Part shown: positions 16,565 through 24,612 of the stretch, piece by piece
How the letters are laid out: every line of letters starts with the position of its first letter
Numbering within the stretch: the stretch's first letter is position 1
Assembly: GCA_050012355.1 (NCBI GenBank)
Contig: JBEKHI010000038.1
Location: forward strand, 1-31,951
From: JBEKHI01 sp050012355
Lineage (GTDB): Bacteria > Actinomycetota > Actinomycetes > Streptosporangiales > Streptosporangiaceae
Reading direction: 5' to 3'
DNA: 31,951 bases
The notes under the pieces: generated by a model
What the model was told of the DNA's origin: nothing
The model's database searches: none
The model's input: only the letters and a program-made list of their open reading frames with translations
Position numbers and translations under genes: made by a program

Positions 16565-18523
16565 GTGTCTGTGTCCGAAACTCCAACCGGCCCCGTAGGC
16601 CGATCCACCGCGCCGGGTTGGGTACATTCCCCGGCGAATGGGCCGCGACTGACCAGTGGACTGCTACGCGACTGGCAACAGCGTAGCTCGCAGGTCAGCC
16701 TGCCGCTGGCGCTGCGGCAACTGGAGGTCGCGGGCAACCTGGACAATGTGCGGCTCGCCATCGAGTCCGGTGACCGTGATCCGGTCGAGCAGCGGCGCGG
16801 CGCGAGCCTCGGCCTCGGCCCGGTTGATCCGTTGCCCGGCTCTGGCTACCGGGGGCCGGTCTTCATGGATTCCGACATCTACAAGACGCTGGAGGCCATC
16901 GGCTGGCAGCTCGGTCACGACCCGGACCCGGAGCTCAAGGCGTTCACCGACGAGGTGATCACGCTGCTCGAGCGGGCTCAGCGCAGCGACGGCTATCTGG
17001 ACTCATATTTCCAGGTCAGCGGCGAGCCACGGTACGAACGGCTGGCCTGGAGCCACGAGATGTACTGCGCGGGTCACCTGATCCAGGCGGCTGTCGCGCT
17101 GCGCCGCGGTGCCGGTGACGACCGGCTGCTCGGTGTCGCGACCCGGCTCGCTGACCACCTGGTCCGGGAGTTCGGCGGCAAGGAACGCGGTCTTGACGGT
17201 CACCCGATCATCGAGACCGCGCTGGTGGAGTTGTACCGGGAAACTGGTGAGGACAGCTACCTGGAGCTCGCCAGCCAGTTCACCGAGCAGCGGGGGAGCG
17301 GCCTGGTCGGCGATTCCGGCATGGGCCGCCGCTATCTGCAGGATCATCTTCCGGTCCGGTCCTCGCCCACCCAGGTCGGGCACGTGGTGCGGGCGCTGTA
17401 TCTAGATGCTGGCGTGGCGGACGTGGCGGCGGAGACCAGCGACCGGGACCTGCTGGAGTCGAGCGTCCGCCGCTGGGATGACATGGTCGCGACCAAGACG
17501 TATCTCACCGGCGGGAACGGCTCCCGGCACTCCGACGAGGGGTTCGGCGACCGGTTCGAGCTGCCGCCGGACCGCGCCTACAACGAGACCTGCGCGGCGA
17601 TCGCGTCCTTCCACTGGTCCTGGCGGCTGCTGCTCGCCACCGGCGACGCCAAGTACGCGGATCACATGGAGCGCGTGCTGTTCAACGGCTTCGCATCGGC
17701 GGTCTCGGCTTCTGGAGACAAGTTCTTCTACGTCAACCCGCTGCAGCGCCGCGAGGACCACTTCGAGAAGGACGACCCGGGACGCCGCCGCACCTGGTTC
17801 TCCTGTGCCTGCTGCCCGCCGAACATCATGCGGCTGCTCGCCTCGCTCGATCACTACCTCGCGACCGTGTCCGGTGACACGCTCTTCCTGCAGCAGTTCA
17901 CCGGGTCCGTCGTCTCCGGCGCCGGGCTGAGCGTCGCGGTGGAAACCAGCTACCCGTGGTCAGGAACGGTGCGCGTCCGCGTGCTCGCCGCGGACCCTGG
18001 CGAGCGCGGGCTGGGGCTCCGTACCCCAGCGTGGAGCGCCGTAACTCGTTACCGACTTAATGATTCACCAGAACGGCGAGTCCAGTCTCCCGGTTACCTG
18101 CTGCTGCACCGTGAGTGGCAACCGGGCGACGAGGTGACGCTGGAACTCGACCTGTCGCCGCGGTGGGTCCACCCCGACCGGCGGATCGACGCGATCCGTG
18201 GCTGTGTCGCGGTCGAACGCGGTCCGCTCGTCTACTGCTTCGAGCAGTCCGACCAGATGGACAGCGTAGCGGTCGACGACCTGGCACTGGAGGCGGGCGG
18301 CGAGCTAACCGCCCGGTCCACCACCGTCCCCGGCATCGGCGAGACGATCCAGGTGACGGCCCCGGCGGTGGTCCTGCCGCCCGCTTCCGGGCACATCTCC
18401 AGCGCGCTGCCGGCCGCGGCCGACGAGCCGCCGGCGCCCGTCACGGCGGTAGCGGTCCCGTACTTCCAGTGGGACAACCGCGACGGCCGCGCCATGCGCG
18501 TCTGGCTTCCCGTCGCGGACTAG
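16565..18523 (+). CDS. Glycoside hydrolase family 127 (beta-L-arabinofuranosidase-like)
   Basis: 652-residue enzyme expected to release L-arabinofuranose from plant glycans or glycopeptides. Helical (alpha/alpha)6 core followed by beta domains. The zinc-cysteine catalytic set described for HypBA1 (Glu338, Cys340, Cys417, Cys418) is matched by Glu341 and Cys343 in YNETCAA and by Cys416-Cys417 in SCACCPPNIMRLL; the latter includes the nucleophile. No signal peptide, so substrates are probably imported first. GTG 16565 is preferred, with GAGGAG eight bases upstream; TTG 16559 lies too close to that site. Divergent from its likely LacI regulator. Confidence 0.92.
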   Translation: MSVSETPTGPVGRSTAPGWVHSPANGPRLTSGLLRDWQQRSSQVSLPLALRQLEVAGNLDNVRLAIESGDRDPVEQRRGASLGLGPVDPLPGSGYRGPVFMDSDIYKTLEAIGWQLGHDPDPELKAFTDEVITLLERAQRSDGYLDSYFQVSGEPRYERLAWSHEMYCAGHLIQAAVALRRGAGDDRLLGVATRLADHLVREFGGKERGLDGHPIIETALVELYRETGEDSYLELASQFTEQRGSGLVGDSGMGRRYLQDHLPVRSSPTQVGHVVRALYLDAGVADVAAETSDRDLLESSVRRWDDMVATKTYLTGGNGSRHSDEGFGDRFELPPDRAYNETCAAIASFHWSWRLLLATGDAKYADHMERVLFNGFASAVSASGDKFFYVNPLQRREDHFEKDDPGRRRTWFSCACCPPNIMRLLASLDHYLATVSGDTLFLQQFTGSVVSGAGLSVAVETSYPWSGTVRVRVLAADPGERGLGLRTPAWSAVTRYRLNDSPERRVQSPGYLLLHREWQPGDEVTLELDLSPRWVHPDRRIDAIRGCVAVERGPLVYCFEQSDQMDSVAVDDLALEAGGELTARSTTVPGIGETIQVTAPAVVLPPASGHISSALPAAADEPPAPVTAVAVPYFQWDNRDGRAMRVWLPVAD

Positions 18524-18546
18524 CTCCTGACACTAGACTCGGCCAT

Positions 18547-19191
18547 ATGGCAGAGCCTTTCGACCAGGGCGAGTTCAAGCGTGCGGCGTTCTTGCCCGAG
18601 ATCACGCTGGACGTCTACGACCAGCTCCCGGAAGACGTCTGCGAGCAGATCGAGGTCGTTGACGGCTGGATGGTCAGATGCGGTTCCCCCACGTTCAGCC
18701 ACCAGACGATCGCGCACAACTTCGTCTCATCACTGCGCGACGCGGTCAAGAGCGCCGACCGGAAAGAGGGAAGCTGCCATAAGGTCGCCGGCGACTATGA
18801 CGTGCTGATCTCGGAGACCTCGAAGTTCCACTTCCGCCGACCGGACGTGGTCGCGTTCCGTTGCGTCGATTACGACCGGGGCAAGTGGGGGCGTAAACCG
18901 TACGCGTCTGATTGCGTTCTCGTCATCGAGGTTGTCTCCGCTGACTCCGTGACCACCGATACCCGTGACAAACGTGCGGAGTACGCCGCGGCGGGCATAC
19001 CGAATTACTGGATCGTGCGGATGACGAACAATGACGGCCCCGCGATCTCGGTGGAGCAGTTCCGGCTCACGCTCGACGGCGCGTATATCTCGGAGTGCCT
19101 GAACGTGCGCCGCCGGGATTGCTACGCCGTTGACGTATTCGACCCGTTCAGGCTGCGGATGACCTGGGAACAGCTCGACGACGGACTCTAG
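18547..19191 (+). CDS. Uma2 family (DUF820) putative endonuclease
   Basis: 214-residue protein of the PD-(D/E)XK fold. Candidate catalytic residues are Asp100 (RRPDVVAF), Glu128 (VLVIEVVS) and Lys142 (TRDKRAEYAAAGIPNYWIV). Uma2 proteins are abundant in actinomycetes and cyanobacteria but their role is unknown; nuclease activity is inferred from fold. Start ATG 18547 is 23 bases after the GH127 stop; an upstream in-frame extension to 18115 lies inside GH127 and is rejected. No ribosome site is seen, while TAGACT at 18534-18539 could be a -10 box giving a leaderless transcript. Confidence 0.88.
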   Translation: MAEPFDQGEFKRAAFLPEITLDVYDQLPEDVCEQIEVVDGWMVRCGSPTFSHQTIAHNFVSSLRDAVKSADRKEGSCHKVAGDYDVLISETSKFHFRRPDVVAFRCVDYDRGKWGRKPYASDCVLVIEVVSADSVTTDTRDKRAEYAAAGIPNYWIVRMTNNDGPAISVEQFRLTLDGAYISECLNVRRRDCYAVDVFDPFRLRMTWEQLDDGL

Positions 19192-19198
19192 CTTTTTG

Positions 19199-19252
19199 CT
19201 GGGCGGTGCGGCGCTGCCAACCCACAGTAGTGGGCAGCGCCGCACCGCCCAG
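19199..19252. terminator. Strong bidirectional terminator
   Basis: An 18-bp perfect outer stem (19199-19216 with 19235-19252), a four-base bulge (CCAA) and a further 5-bp stem CCCAC/GTGGG with loop AGTA. It fills the gap between convergent Uma2 (stop 19191) and xylA (stop 19263). Confidence 0.85.
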
Positions 19253-19262
19253 GTCGCGGCGG

Positions 19263-20423
19263 CTAGCGGACGCCGTAGAGGTGCTCGATGGCCAGCTGGT
19301 CCAGGCGCTCGTAGCCCATGCCGCGGCGGCCGAGGGCGTCGGCGTCTACGGTGACGTCACGGACATCTCGCCAGGTCTCGCCGGCGGCCAGGGTCGGCTC
19401 GGCTAGCTCGGCTACCCGCGAGGCGCGCAGCGCCTCCTGGACGTCGGGGTCGGCGCGGAACGCGCGGGCCTTCTCGCGGAGGATCAGGTAGTTGCGCATG
19501 CAGGCGGCGGCCGATACCCACACGCCCTCGTCGTCCTCGGTGCGTGGCGGCTTGAAGTCGAAGTGCACCGGCCCGTCGTACCCGCCGGCCAGCAGCGTGT
19601 CCACTACCCAGAAGGCACCACGCGCGTTCCCCGCGCCGAAACGCAGGTCCTGGTCATACCGCGGACCGTTCTGCCCGTTGAGGTCGATGTGGTACAGCTT
19701 GCCGTGCCACAGCGCCTGTGCGATGCCGTGCGCGTAGTTGACGCCCGCCATCTCCTCATGCCCCACCTCGGGGTTGATGCCTACCCGGTCGGGGTCCTCC
19801 AGCGCGTTGATGAACGCGAGCGCGTGCCCCAGCGTGGGCAGCAGGATGTCGCCGCGCGGCTCGTTGGGCTTCGGCTCGATCGCGAACCTGATGTCGTAGC
19901 CCTGATCGCGGCAGTAGGCGGACAGCGTGTTCAGCCCCTCCGCGTACCGGTCGAGCGCGACCCTGATGTCCTTGGCCGCCCCGGACTCGGCGCCCTCGCG
20001 GCCGCCCCAGAAGACATAGGTCTTGGCGCCCAGCTCGACGGCGAGGTCCAGGTTCCGCATCACCTTGGAGAGCGCGAAACGCCGGATCTCACGCTCGTTC
20101 GCGGTGAACGCGCCGTCCTTGAACATCGGGTGGCCGAACAGGTTCGTCGTGGCGGTGGTGACCACGACGCCGGTCTCGGTCAGCGCCTTGCGGAACGAGC
20201 CGATCCGCTCGTCCCGTTGCGCGGGCGTGGCGTCGAAGTCGAAGACGTCGTTGTCATGAAAATTCACGCCATAGGCGCCAAGCTCGGCGAGCTTGTGCAC
20301 CGCCCGCTCGGCCGGCATCGGCGGACGCACGGCAGAGCCGAAAACGTCCGTACCCTGCCAGCCCACGGTCCAGATACCGAATGAGAAAAGGTCATCTCTC
20401 GTGGGAACGTACGGATCGGACAT
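19263..20423 (-). CDS. xylA: Xylose isomerase
   Basis: 386-residue enzyme converting D-xylose to D-xylulose. Actinomycete-type sequence, start SDPYVPTRDDLFSFGIWTVGW (landmark: TRDDLFSFGIWTVGW). Catalytic and metal residues are visible: His56 and Asp59 in VNFHDND, Glu and Lys in AIEPKPNEPRG, Glu and His in NPEVGHEEMAG, Asp in YHIDLNGQ, the Asp pair in RYDQDLRFG and Asp in HFDFKPPR. ATG 20423 has GGAGG six bases upstream; the extension to 20441 is unneeded. It follows xylB by 11 bases in one operon, and xylulokinase takes its product. Confidence 0.97.
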   Translation of the reverse strand: MSDPYVPTRDDLFSFGIWTVGWQGTDVFGSAVRPPMPAERAVHKLAELGAYGVNFHDNDVFDFDATPAQRDERIGSFRKALTETGVVVTTATTNLFGHPMFKDGAFTANEREIRRFALSKVMRNLDLAVELGAKTYVFWGGREGAESGAAKDIRVALDRYAEGLNTLSAYCRDQGYDIRFAIEPKPNEPRGDILLPTLGHALAFINALEDPDRVGINPEVGHEEMAGVNYAHGIAQALWHGKLYHIDLNGQNGPRYDQDLRFGAGNARGAFWVVDTLLAGGYDGPVHFDFKPPRTEDDEGVWVSAAACMRNYLILREKARAFRADPDVQEALRASRVAELAEPTLAAGETWRDVRDVTVDADALGRRGMGYERLDQLAIEHLYGVR

Positions 20424-20434
20424 CAATGGCCTCC

Positions 20435-21823
20435 CTACCATGCTGCCGTGTCATCGCGCAGCTTCGCGTAGCGTTCCCGGACCTCTGGGTCCGGTTCCGC
20501 GGTATATGTTTCCGCCGGAGGGGCTGGCCACTCCGGCGGCCTCTCGGTCCCGCTCAGCGCCCAGGCCGCTTGCCTGGCGGCGCCGAGCGCCACGTACTCC
20601 GCCGGTTCCGGGACGGTGACCGGCACCCCGAAGATGGCTGGCGCGATCCGCCGGATGGCCTCCGACCTGGCCGCCCCGCCGATGAGCAGGACCCTGGATC
20701 CGCCCTGGGGGGCCACCCGGTCGATGCCGTCGGCCAGCGAGCACAGCACCGCCTCGACGGCGGCGCGGGCCAGGTTCTCCGGCGTCATGTTGCTACTGTT
20801 CAGCCCGCGCAGCACGCCGGTGGCGTCCGGCCGGTTGGGGGTCCGCTCGCCGTCCAGGTAGGGCAGGAACGTGATCCCGCCCGCCCCTGGCCGCGCGCGC
20901 AGCGCGAGCCTGGATAGCTCCGCGGTGTCGATGCCCAGGGTCCGGGCGGTGGCGACAAGCACCCGGGCCGCGTTCACGGTGGCGACCAGCGGGAGAAAAC
21001 GGCCGGTGGCGTCGGCGAACCCGGCCACGGCCCCGGTCTCGTCGGCGGACGGAACGGTGGTGACCGCGTAGGCGGTGCCGGAAGTCCCGATCGAGACGGC
21101 CACGTCGCCGGGCGCGAGGCCGAGGCCGAGCGCGGCCCCCATATTGTCTCCGGTGCCCGGCCCCAGCCCAGCGCCCCAAGCGGTGGCGCCGATGACCTCT
21201 GAGGGCGCCGCGACGCGGGGCAGGCCCACCGGGTGTCCCAGGGCCGCCTCGGCCAGTTCAGGTAGCCAGGTGCCGTCGGCGGGGGAGAAGTACCCGGTTC
21301 CCGAGGCGTCACCGCGATCGGTCACCGGTTCCGGCGGGACGTCACGGCCGGCGCTGGCCAGCCGCCAGGTGAGCCAGTCGTGCGGGAGAAGCACTCGCGC
21401 CGTTATGGACGAATTGTCTGGTTCGTTCTCGGCGAGCCAGCGCAGCTTGGTCACGGTGAACGACATAGTGGGCACGCTGCCCGTCCGGCGCGCCCATTCG
21501 GCGGGGCCGCCGAGTTCGCGGACGAGTTCCGCGGCCTGCGGGGCGGAGCGGACATCGTTCCACAGCAGGGCGGGCCTGACGACCTCGCCGGCCTCGTCCA
21601 GTGCGACCATCCCGTGCTGCTGGGCGGCGACCGCTACCGCGTCCGCCTGCTCGAGCAGCCCCTGGCCGGCTGCCAGCAGAGCGTCCCACCACGCCTGCGG
21701 AGCGCACTCGGTGCCGTCTGGATGCGGCGCCGATTTTTCGCCGATGACGGTCCCGTCTTCCGCGCGGCAGAGCAAGATCTTGGTGGATTGAGTCGAGGAG
21801 TCAATGCCGGCAACGAGGGACAC
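20435..21823 (-). CDS. xylB: Xylulokinase
   Basis: 462-residue FGGY kinase phosphorylating D-xylulose. N-terminal VAGIDSSTQSTKILL (phosphate loop), AAQQHGMVALD with LLWNDVRS (sugar site), DASGTGYFSP, GTGDNMGAALGLGL and SIGTSGTAYAV (second ATP motif) identify the xylulokinase subfamily. Start taken as GTG 21823, giving VSLVAGID; an in-frame ATG far upstream at 22180 would add 119 residues of antisense-like sequence overlapping the RsbW-like gene, so it is rejected. No clear ribosome site. First gene of the xylBA operon. Confidence 0.95.
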   Translation of the reverse strand: MSLVAGIDSSTQSTKILLCRAEDGTVIGEKSAPHPDGTECAPQAWWDALLAAGQGLLEQADAVAVAAQQHGMVALDEAGEVVRPALLWNDVRSAPQAAELVRELGGPAEWARRTGSVPTMSFTVTKLRWLAENEPDNSSITARVLLPHDWLTWRLASAGRDVPPEPVTDRGDASGTGYFSPADGTWLPELAEAALGHPVGLPRVAAPSEVIGATAWGAGLGPGTGDNMGAALGLGLAPGDVAVSIGTSGTAYAVTTVPSADETGAVAGFADATGRFLPLVATVNAARVLVATARTLGIDTAELSRLALRARPGAGGITFLPYLDGERTPNRPDATGVLRGLNSSNMTPENLARAAVEAVLCSLADGIDRVAPQGGSRVLLIGGAARSEAIRRIAPAIFGVPVTVPEPAEYVALGAARQAAWALSGTERPPEWPAPPAETYTAEPDPEVRERYAKLRDDTAAW

Positions 21824-21924
21824 ATCTGCGACATTAGCGCACGTCGAGCGCGGTTCCAGCCCCCTCCACCACACTTTCGGAACCTTTCGAACAGGGGGGA
21901 CCGTTAGCTGCAAGTTACAAATGA

Positions 21925-21986
21925 ACGTGCATCTGCCTCTTGCACGTGCATGTGATCGTGCGGCAAGATGAATGTGAACGCTAACA
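21925..21986. promoter_or_regulatory. Candidate operators in the xylB upstream region
   Basis: The gap between divergent xylB and the RsbW-like gene holds two ACGTGCAT copies (21925-21932 and 21944-21951, 19 bases apart), with the palindrome TGCACGTGCA at 21941-21950. Farther on, TGTGAACGCTAACA at 21973-21986 resembles LacI-family operators with a central CG (TGT-A-CG-T-ACA symmetric). These could mediate sugar control of xylBA; the LacI gene at 15492-16481 is one possible binder. Confidence 0.45.
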
Positions 21987-22011
21987 CCGCACACAGCTCC
22001 TCGGGGTCGCG

Positions 22012-22542
22012 ATGAGCATGACGCAGATGCCACTACCCACCCGAAGGCGGGTCGATCCGGCGGCGCGAGAGCCGCTCCGGACTCCTGCTTGGCCGGTTTG
22101 CGAGTCAGACCGGCCGCGGGTGGTCCGTATGCCCGCCGACTGGTGGGACTCACCATCGGTTGTCTCGTGCCCGCTGGCACGCGGGCCGCAGGCAGCCAGG
22201 GCGGCCAGACGCCTGACCCGGAGCACGCTCCGGGACTGGGACCTGGCGACGCTGGCTGACGACGCGGAGATGATCATAGGTGAGTTCGTCGCCAACGCCG
22301 TTACCCACGCGGCCGCCTACGACGGCGGTGACATCCCTGGCCTGCGGCTGATGCGCAGATCCGGGGAGATAATGTGCGCCGTGCTCGATCCGAGTGACGA
22401 CGCCCCCGTACTCCGCCAGGCTTGCGGTACCGACGAGAGCGGCCGTGGCCTCCGTATGGTGGACGCGCTAAGCGATATCTGGGGCTGGAGCCCCGTAGTG
22501 GGCCGCGGCAAGGCCGTCTGGGCCATCCTGTTCTGCCGCTGA
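22012..22542 (+). CDS. ATP-binding protein, RsbW/anti-sigma-like HATPase
   Basis: 176-residue protein with a GHKL-type ATPase domain in its C-terminal two thirds: N box EFVANAVTHA, G1 box VLDPSDD and G2 box ESGRGLRMVDAL. Streptomycetes and relatives carry many such small ATPases, which act as anti-sigma factors or serine kinases against anti-sigma-factor antagonists. The first 50 or so residues are Pro/Arg-rich and unlike the domain. No sigma factor or antagonist gene is adjacent, so the partner is unknown. A second in-frame ATG at 22018 is possible as start. Confidence 0.87.
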   Translation: MSMTQMPLPTRRRVDPAAREPLRTPAWPVCESDRPRVVRMPADWWDSPSVVSCPLARGPQAARAARRLTRSTLRDWDLATLADDAEMIIGEFVANAVTHAAAYDGGDIPGLRLMRRSGEIMCAVLDPSDDAPVLRQACGTDESGRGLRMVDALSDIWGWSPVVGRGKAVWAILFCR

Positions 22543-22555
22543 GCCCCGCGCCCGG

Positions 22556-22578
22556 CGGCGGGGGCCTGGCCCCCGGCG
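22556..22578 (+). terminator. Terminator-like hairpin
   Basis: CGGGGGCC-T-GGCCCCCG, near-perfect palindrome starting 14 bases after the stop of the RsbW-like gene; a 7-bp stem closes on a CTG loop, with two more pairs after a mismatch. No T tract. Confidence 0.6.
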
Positions 22579-22619
22579 TTGCGCGGCGATCGCCGTTTGT
22601 GGTGGATGTAGCATCAACC

Positions 22620-22712
22620 ATGTTCTTTTGTGGTCGCTGCTGCACCCACCATGATCGTCTTGAGGGTTGGCCGCTTCCGCGCAGGGGAAATTCCCGGTGT
22701 TACATGCCGTAA
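22620..22712 (+). CDS. Possible 30-residue Cys/His-rich peptide (uncertain)
   Basis: An ATG-to-TAA frame of 30 residues beginning MFFCGRCCTHHD and ending RCYMP, with four Cys and two adjacent His. It lies in a gap of lower GC than its surroundings, between the 22556 hairpin and the next gene. No ribosome site is visible, so it could equally be chance within a promoter region. Listed because the spacing C-x2-C-C-x-H-H could bind metal. Confidence 0.2.
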   Translation: MFFCGRCCTHHDRLEGWPLPRRGNSRCYMP

Positions 22713-22796
22713 CTTGGGGAGCGGGTGACAGGAGTGCCTTGGTTGGCTAATGTCGCTTCGCGCCTATTGACGTTTGACCAGGGAGGGAGCGCGGCG

Positions 22797-23009
22797 ATGG
22801 CCTGGACGTGGAGGTACGAGAAGGGCGACGGGACCGTGGTGGACAACCCGGCCCTGCAAGAGGCCATCTTCGCGAGCCAAGGGGATGCCGAGAGCTGGCT
22901 TGGTGAGAACTGGCGGCCGTTGCTCGAATCCGGTGTTGACCAGGTGACCCTCCTTGATGACGAGCGCCGTGAGTACGGCCCGATGAGCCTGCACCCGGAC
23001 GCGCCCTAA
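22797..23009 (+). CDS. Small conserved actinobacterial protein
   Basis: 70 residues, beginning MAWTWRYEKGDGTVV, with SQGDAESWLGENWRPLL, VDQVTLLDD and ending YGPMSLHPDAP. Small proteins of this pattern are widespread in actinomycetes; no function is assigned. ATG 22797 has GGGAGGGA about seven bases upstream, much better than the upstream in-frame starts from 22725. TTGACG at 22768 could be a -35 element. The MarR gene follows after 19 bases, perhaps in the same transcript. Confidence 0.82.
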   Translation: MAWTWRYEKGDGTVVDNPALQEAIFASQGDAESWLGENWRPLLESGVDQVTLLDDERREYGPMSLHPDAP

Positions 23010-23028
23010 CGACGCGAAGAGAGCGCGG

Positions 23029-23505
23029 ATGGGATCCACCGGCGACGAGGCGGCGTGGAGCGAGGTTGTCGCACTGCACGCTCGGGTCGAGCATCAGCTT
23101 GCCAAGGTCCTGCAGCGCCGGCTCGGCCTCGGGCTATCGGAGTACCGCGCGCTTAGCCGCCTGGCCGCCAACGAGCAGGGCGGCCTGCGGATACAGGAGC
23201 TGGCCGAGGCGCTTGGCCTGAACGAAAGCTCGGTCAGCCGCCTGGCGGGACGGCTTGAGCAGGACGGGCTGACCGAGCGATGCGTCTGTGACGACGACCG
23301 CCGAGGCGTTTACGCGTACATCACCGAAGACGGCCGGCGGCGGCTGGCCGAGGCGGCCCCCGCGTACCGCGCGGAGCTGGCCGCCGCGCTCGACCAGGCC
23401 GCCGCCGATCCCGCCCTGGCGGCGGCGGTCGCCGCTCTGCGCGGGTTACGGCCGCTTGGGCGGGCTGGCCGTCTTCGATCCGTCGCGGACCACGACGTCG
23501 CCTAG
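23029..23505 (+). CDS. MarR family transcriptional regulator
   Basis: 158-residue regulator with the MarR winged helix: LSEYRALSRLA, GGLRIQELAEALGLNESSVSRLAGRLEQDGL (landmark: IQELAEALGLNESSVSRL), CDDDRRGVYAYITEDGRRRL. Ligand unknown. Its 3' end overlaps the convergent aldo/keto reductase gene by 60 bases; the last 20 residues, rich in Arg and Gly, are encoded there and look unlike MarR tails. It may regulate that reductase, although the convergent arrangement is unusual for this. Confidence 0.9.
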   Translation: MGSTGDEAAWSEVVALHARVEHQLAKVLQRRLGLGLSEYRALSRLAANEQGGLRIQELAEALGLNESSVSRLAGRLEQDGLTERCVCDDDRRGVYAYITEDGRRRLAEAAPAYRAELAAALDQAAADPALAAAVAALRGLRPLGRAGRLRSVADHDVA

Positions 23506-24444
23506 TACCTCGTCGATCCTGGCCATCAGGGAGTCGCCCAGCCGGATCCCGGCCGCCTTCACGTTCTCCCTGACCTGCTCCGGGCGGGTGGCGCCGATGA
23601 TGGCGGCCGAGACGTTCGGGTTCTGCAGCGTCCAGGCGACCGCGAGCTGGGCCAACGAGAGATCCGCCTCCGCCGCGAGCGGGCGGAGCTGCTGGACGGC
23701 GGCGAGCACGGGCTCGTTCAGCCACCGCTCGATGAAACGGCCCCCCGACTCATCCGTCGCGCGCGAGTCGGCGGGCGGCTCGGCGCCGGGCAGGTACTTA
23801 CCGGTCAGCACCCCCTGGGCGATCGGGGAGAACACGATCTGCCCGACGCCCTCCTTCTCGCACAGCGGTACGATCTCCGGCTCGATGACCCGCCACAGCA
23901 TGTTGTACTGCGGCTGGTTGGACACGATCTTGTCCAGACCCAGGTCGGCGGCGATCCGGTGCGCGGCCGCGATCTCGTCCGCCCGCCACTCCGACACGCC
24001 GATGTAGAGCACCTTGCCGGACCGCACCAGGTCGTCGAACGCCCGCATCGTCTCTTCCAGCGGGGTCTCGTAGTCGTACCGGTGGGCCTGGTACAGGTCG
24101 ACGTAGTCGGTGCCCAGCCGGCGAAGCGACGCGTGCAGCCCCTCGGTGATGTGCTTGCGGGACAGGCCACGGCTGTTCGGGGTCTCGCCCGTCGGCCAGT
24201 AGACCTTGGTGAAGATCTCGACCGAGTCGCGCGGGACGGCGCGCAGTGCGTCGCCGAGAACCTCCTCGGCCCGGCCGCCCGCGTACACGTCGGCGGTGTC
24301 GAACGTGGTGATGCCTTGATCCAGCGCCTCGCGTACGCAGGCCGTGGCCTGCTCCGCCTCGATCTGGGACCCGTGAGTGATCCAGTTGCCGTACGCGAGC
24401 TCGCTGACCATAAGGCCGCTTGCGCCCAGGTGACGATATTCCAT
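23446..24444 (-). CDS. Aldo/keto reductase, Kv-beta-like
   Basis: 332-residue NADPH-dependent reductase. The tetrad Asp49, Tyr54 (TTFDTADVYAGG), Lys80 (EIFTKVYW) and His121 (LYQAHRYD) is complete. GVSEWRADEI, SNQPQYNML and AIIGATRPEQVRENV place it near the Kv-beta/YghZ-like AKR branch. ATG 24444 gives the canonical MEYRHLGASGLMVSEL start; the frame from 24519 overlaps the 24524 repeat region and is rejected. Weak ribosome site. Its end overlaps the MarR gene by 60 bases. Confidence 0.94.
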   Translation of the reverse strand: MEYRHLGASGLMVSELAYGNWITHGSQIEAEQATACVREALDQGITTFDTADVYAGGRAEEVLGDALRAVPRDSVEIFTKVYWPTGETPNSRGLSRKHITEGLHASLRRLGTDYVDLYQAHRYDYETPLEETMRAFDDLVRSGKVLYIGVSEWRADEIAAAHRIAADLGLDKIVSNQPQYNMLWRVIEPEIVPLCEKEGVGQIVFSPIAQGVLTGKYLPGAEPPADSRATDESGGRFIERWLNEPVLAAVQQLRPLAAEADLSLAQLAVAWTLQNPNVSAAIIGATRPEQVRENVKAAGIRLGDSLMARIDEVLGDVVVRDGSKTASPPKRP

Positions 24445-24523
24445 ACCAGTAAGCCTAGAACCCGCCGCACATGTAGCGGGTCGCCCCGTGGGCTTGCCGC
24501 TGCGCCTGGTGCCTGCCACGGCC

Positions 24524-24575
24524 CCATCGATGGGCCATCGCTGGGGTTATAGCGCCAGCGGTGGGCCATCGATGG
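24524..24575. repeat. Dispersed hairpin element, copy 1
   Basis: A 21-base arm (24524-24544) pairs with 24555-24575 apart from one mismatch and one G-T pair; inside come a G/G mismatch, a G-C pair and a 6-base TTATAG loop. Sequence and structure match copy 2 at 30761-30812. It is 3' of the leftward DUF3043 gene and 5' of the reductase gene, so it may end the former's transcript. Flanking bases 24577-24606 carry short GGCGGCGCGAAGCG repeats. Confidence 0.75.
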
Positions 24576-24612
24576 CGGCGGCGCGAAGCGGGTGCGGCGG
24601 CGGCGCGAAGCG

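Noticed and set aside
18115..18546. N-terminal extension of the Uma2 gene
   Set aside because: Overlaps the GH127 3' end out of phase; the ATG at 18547 gives the normal family start.
21824..22180. 119-residue extension of xylulokinase
   Set aside because: Would cross the promoter region and overlap the divergent ATPase gene; kinase domain begins at GTG 21823.
24577..24606. Short GGCGGCGCGAAGCG repeats as a CRISPR or IS end
   Set aside because: Only two copies with no spacers or transposase; simple local duplication beside the hairpin element.
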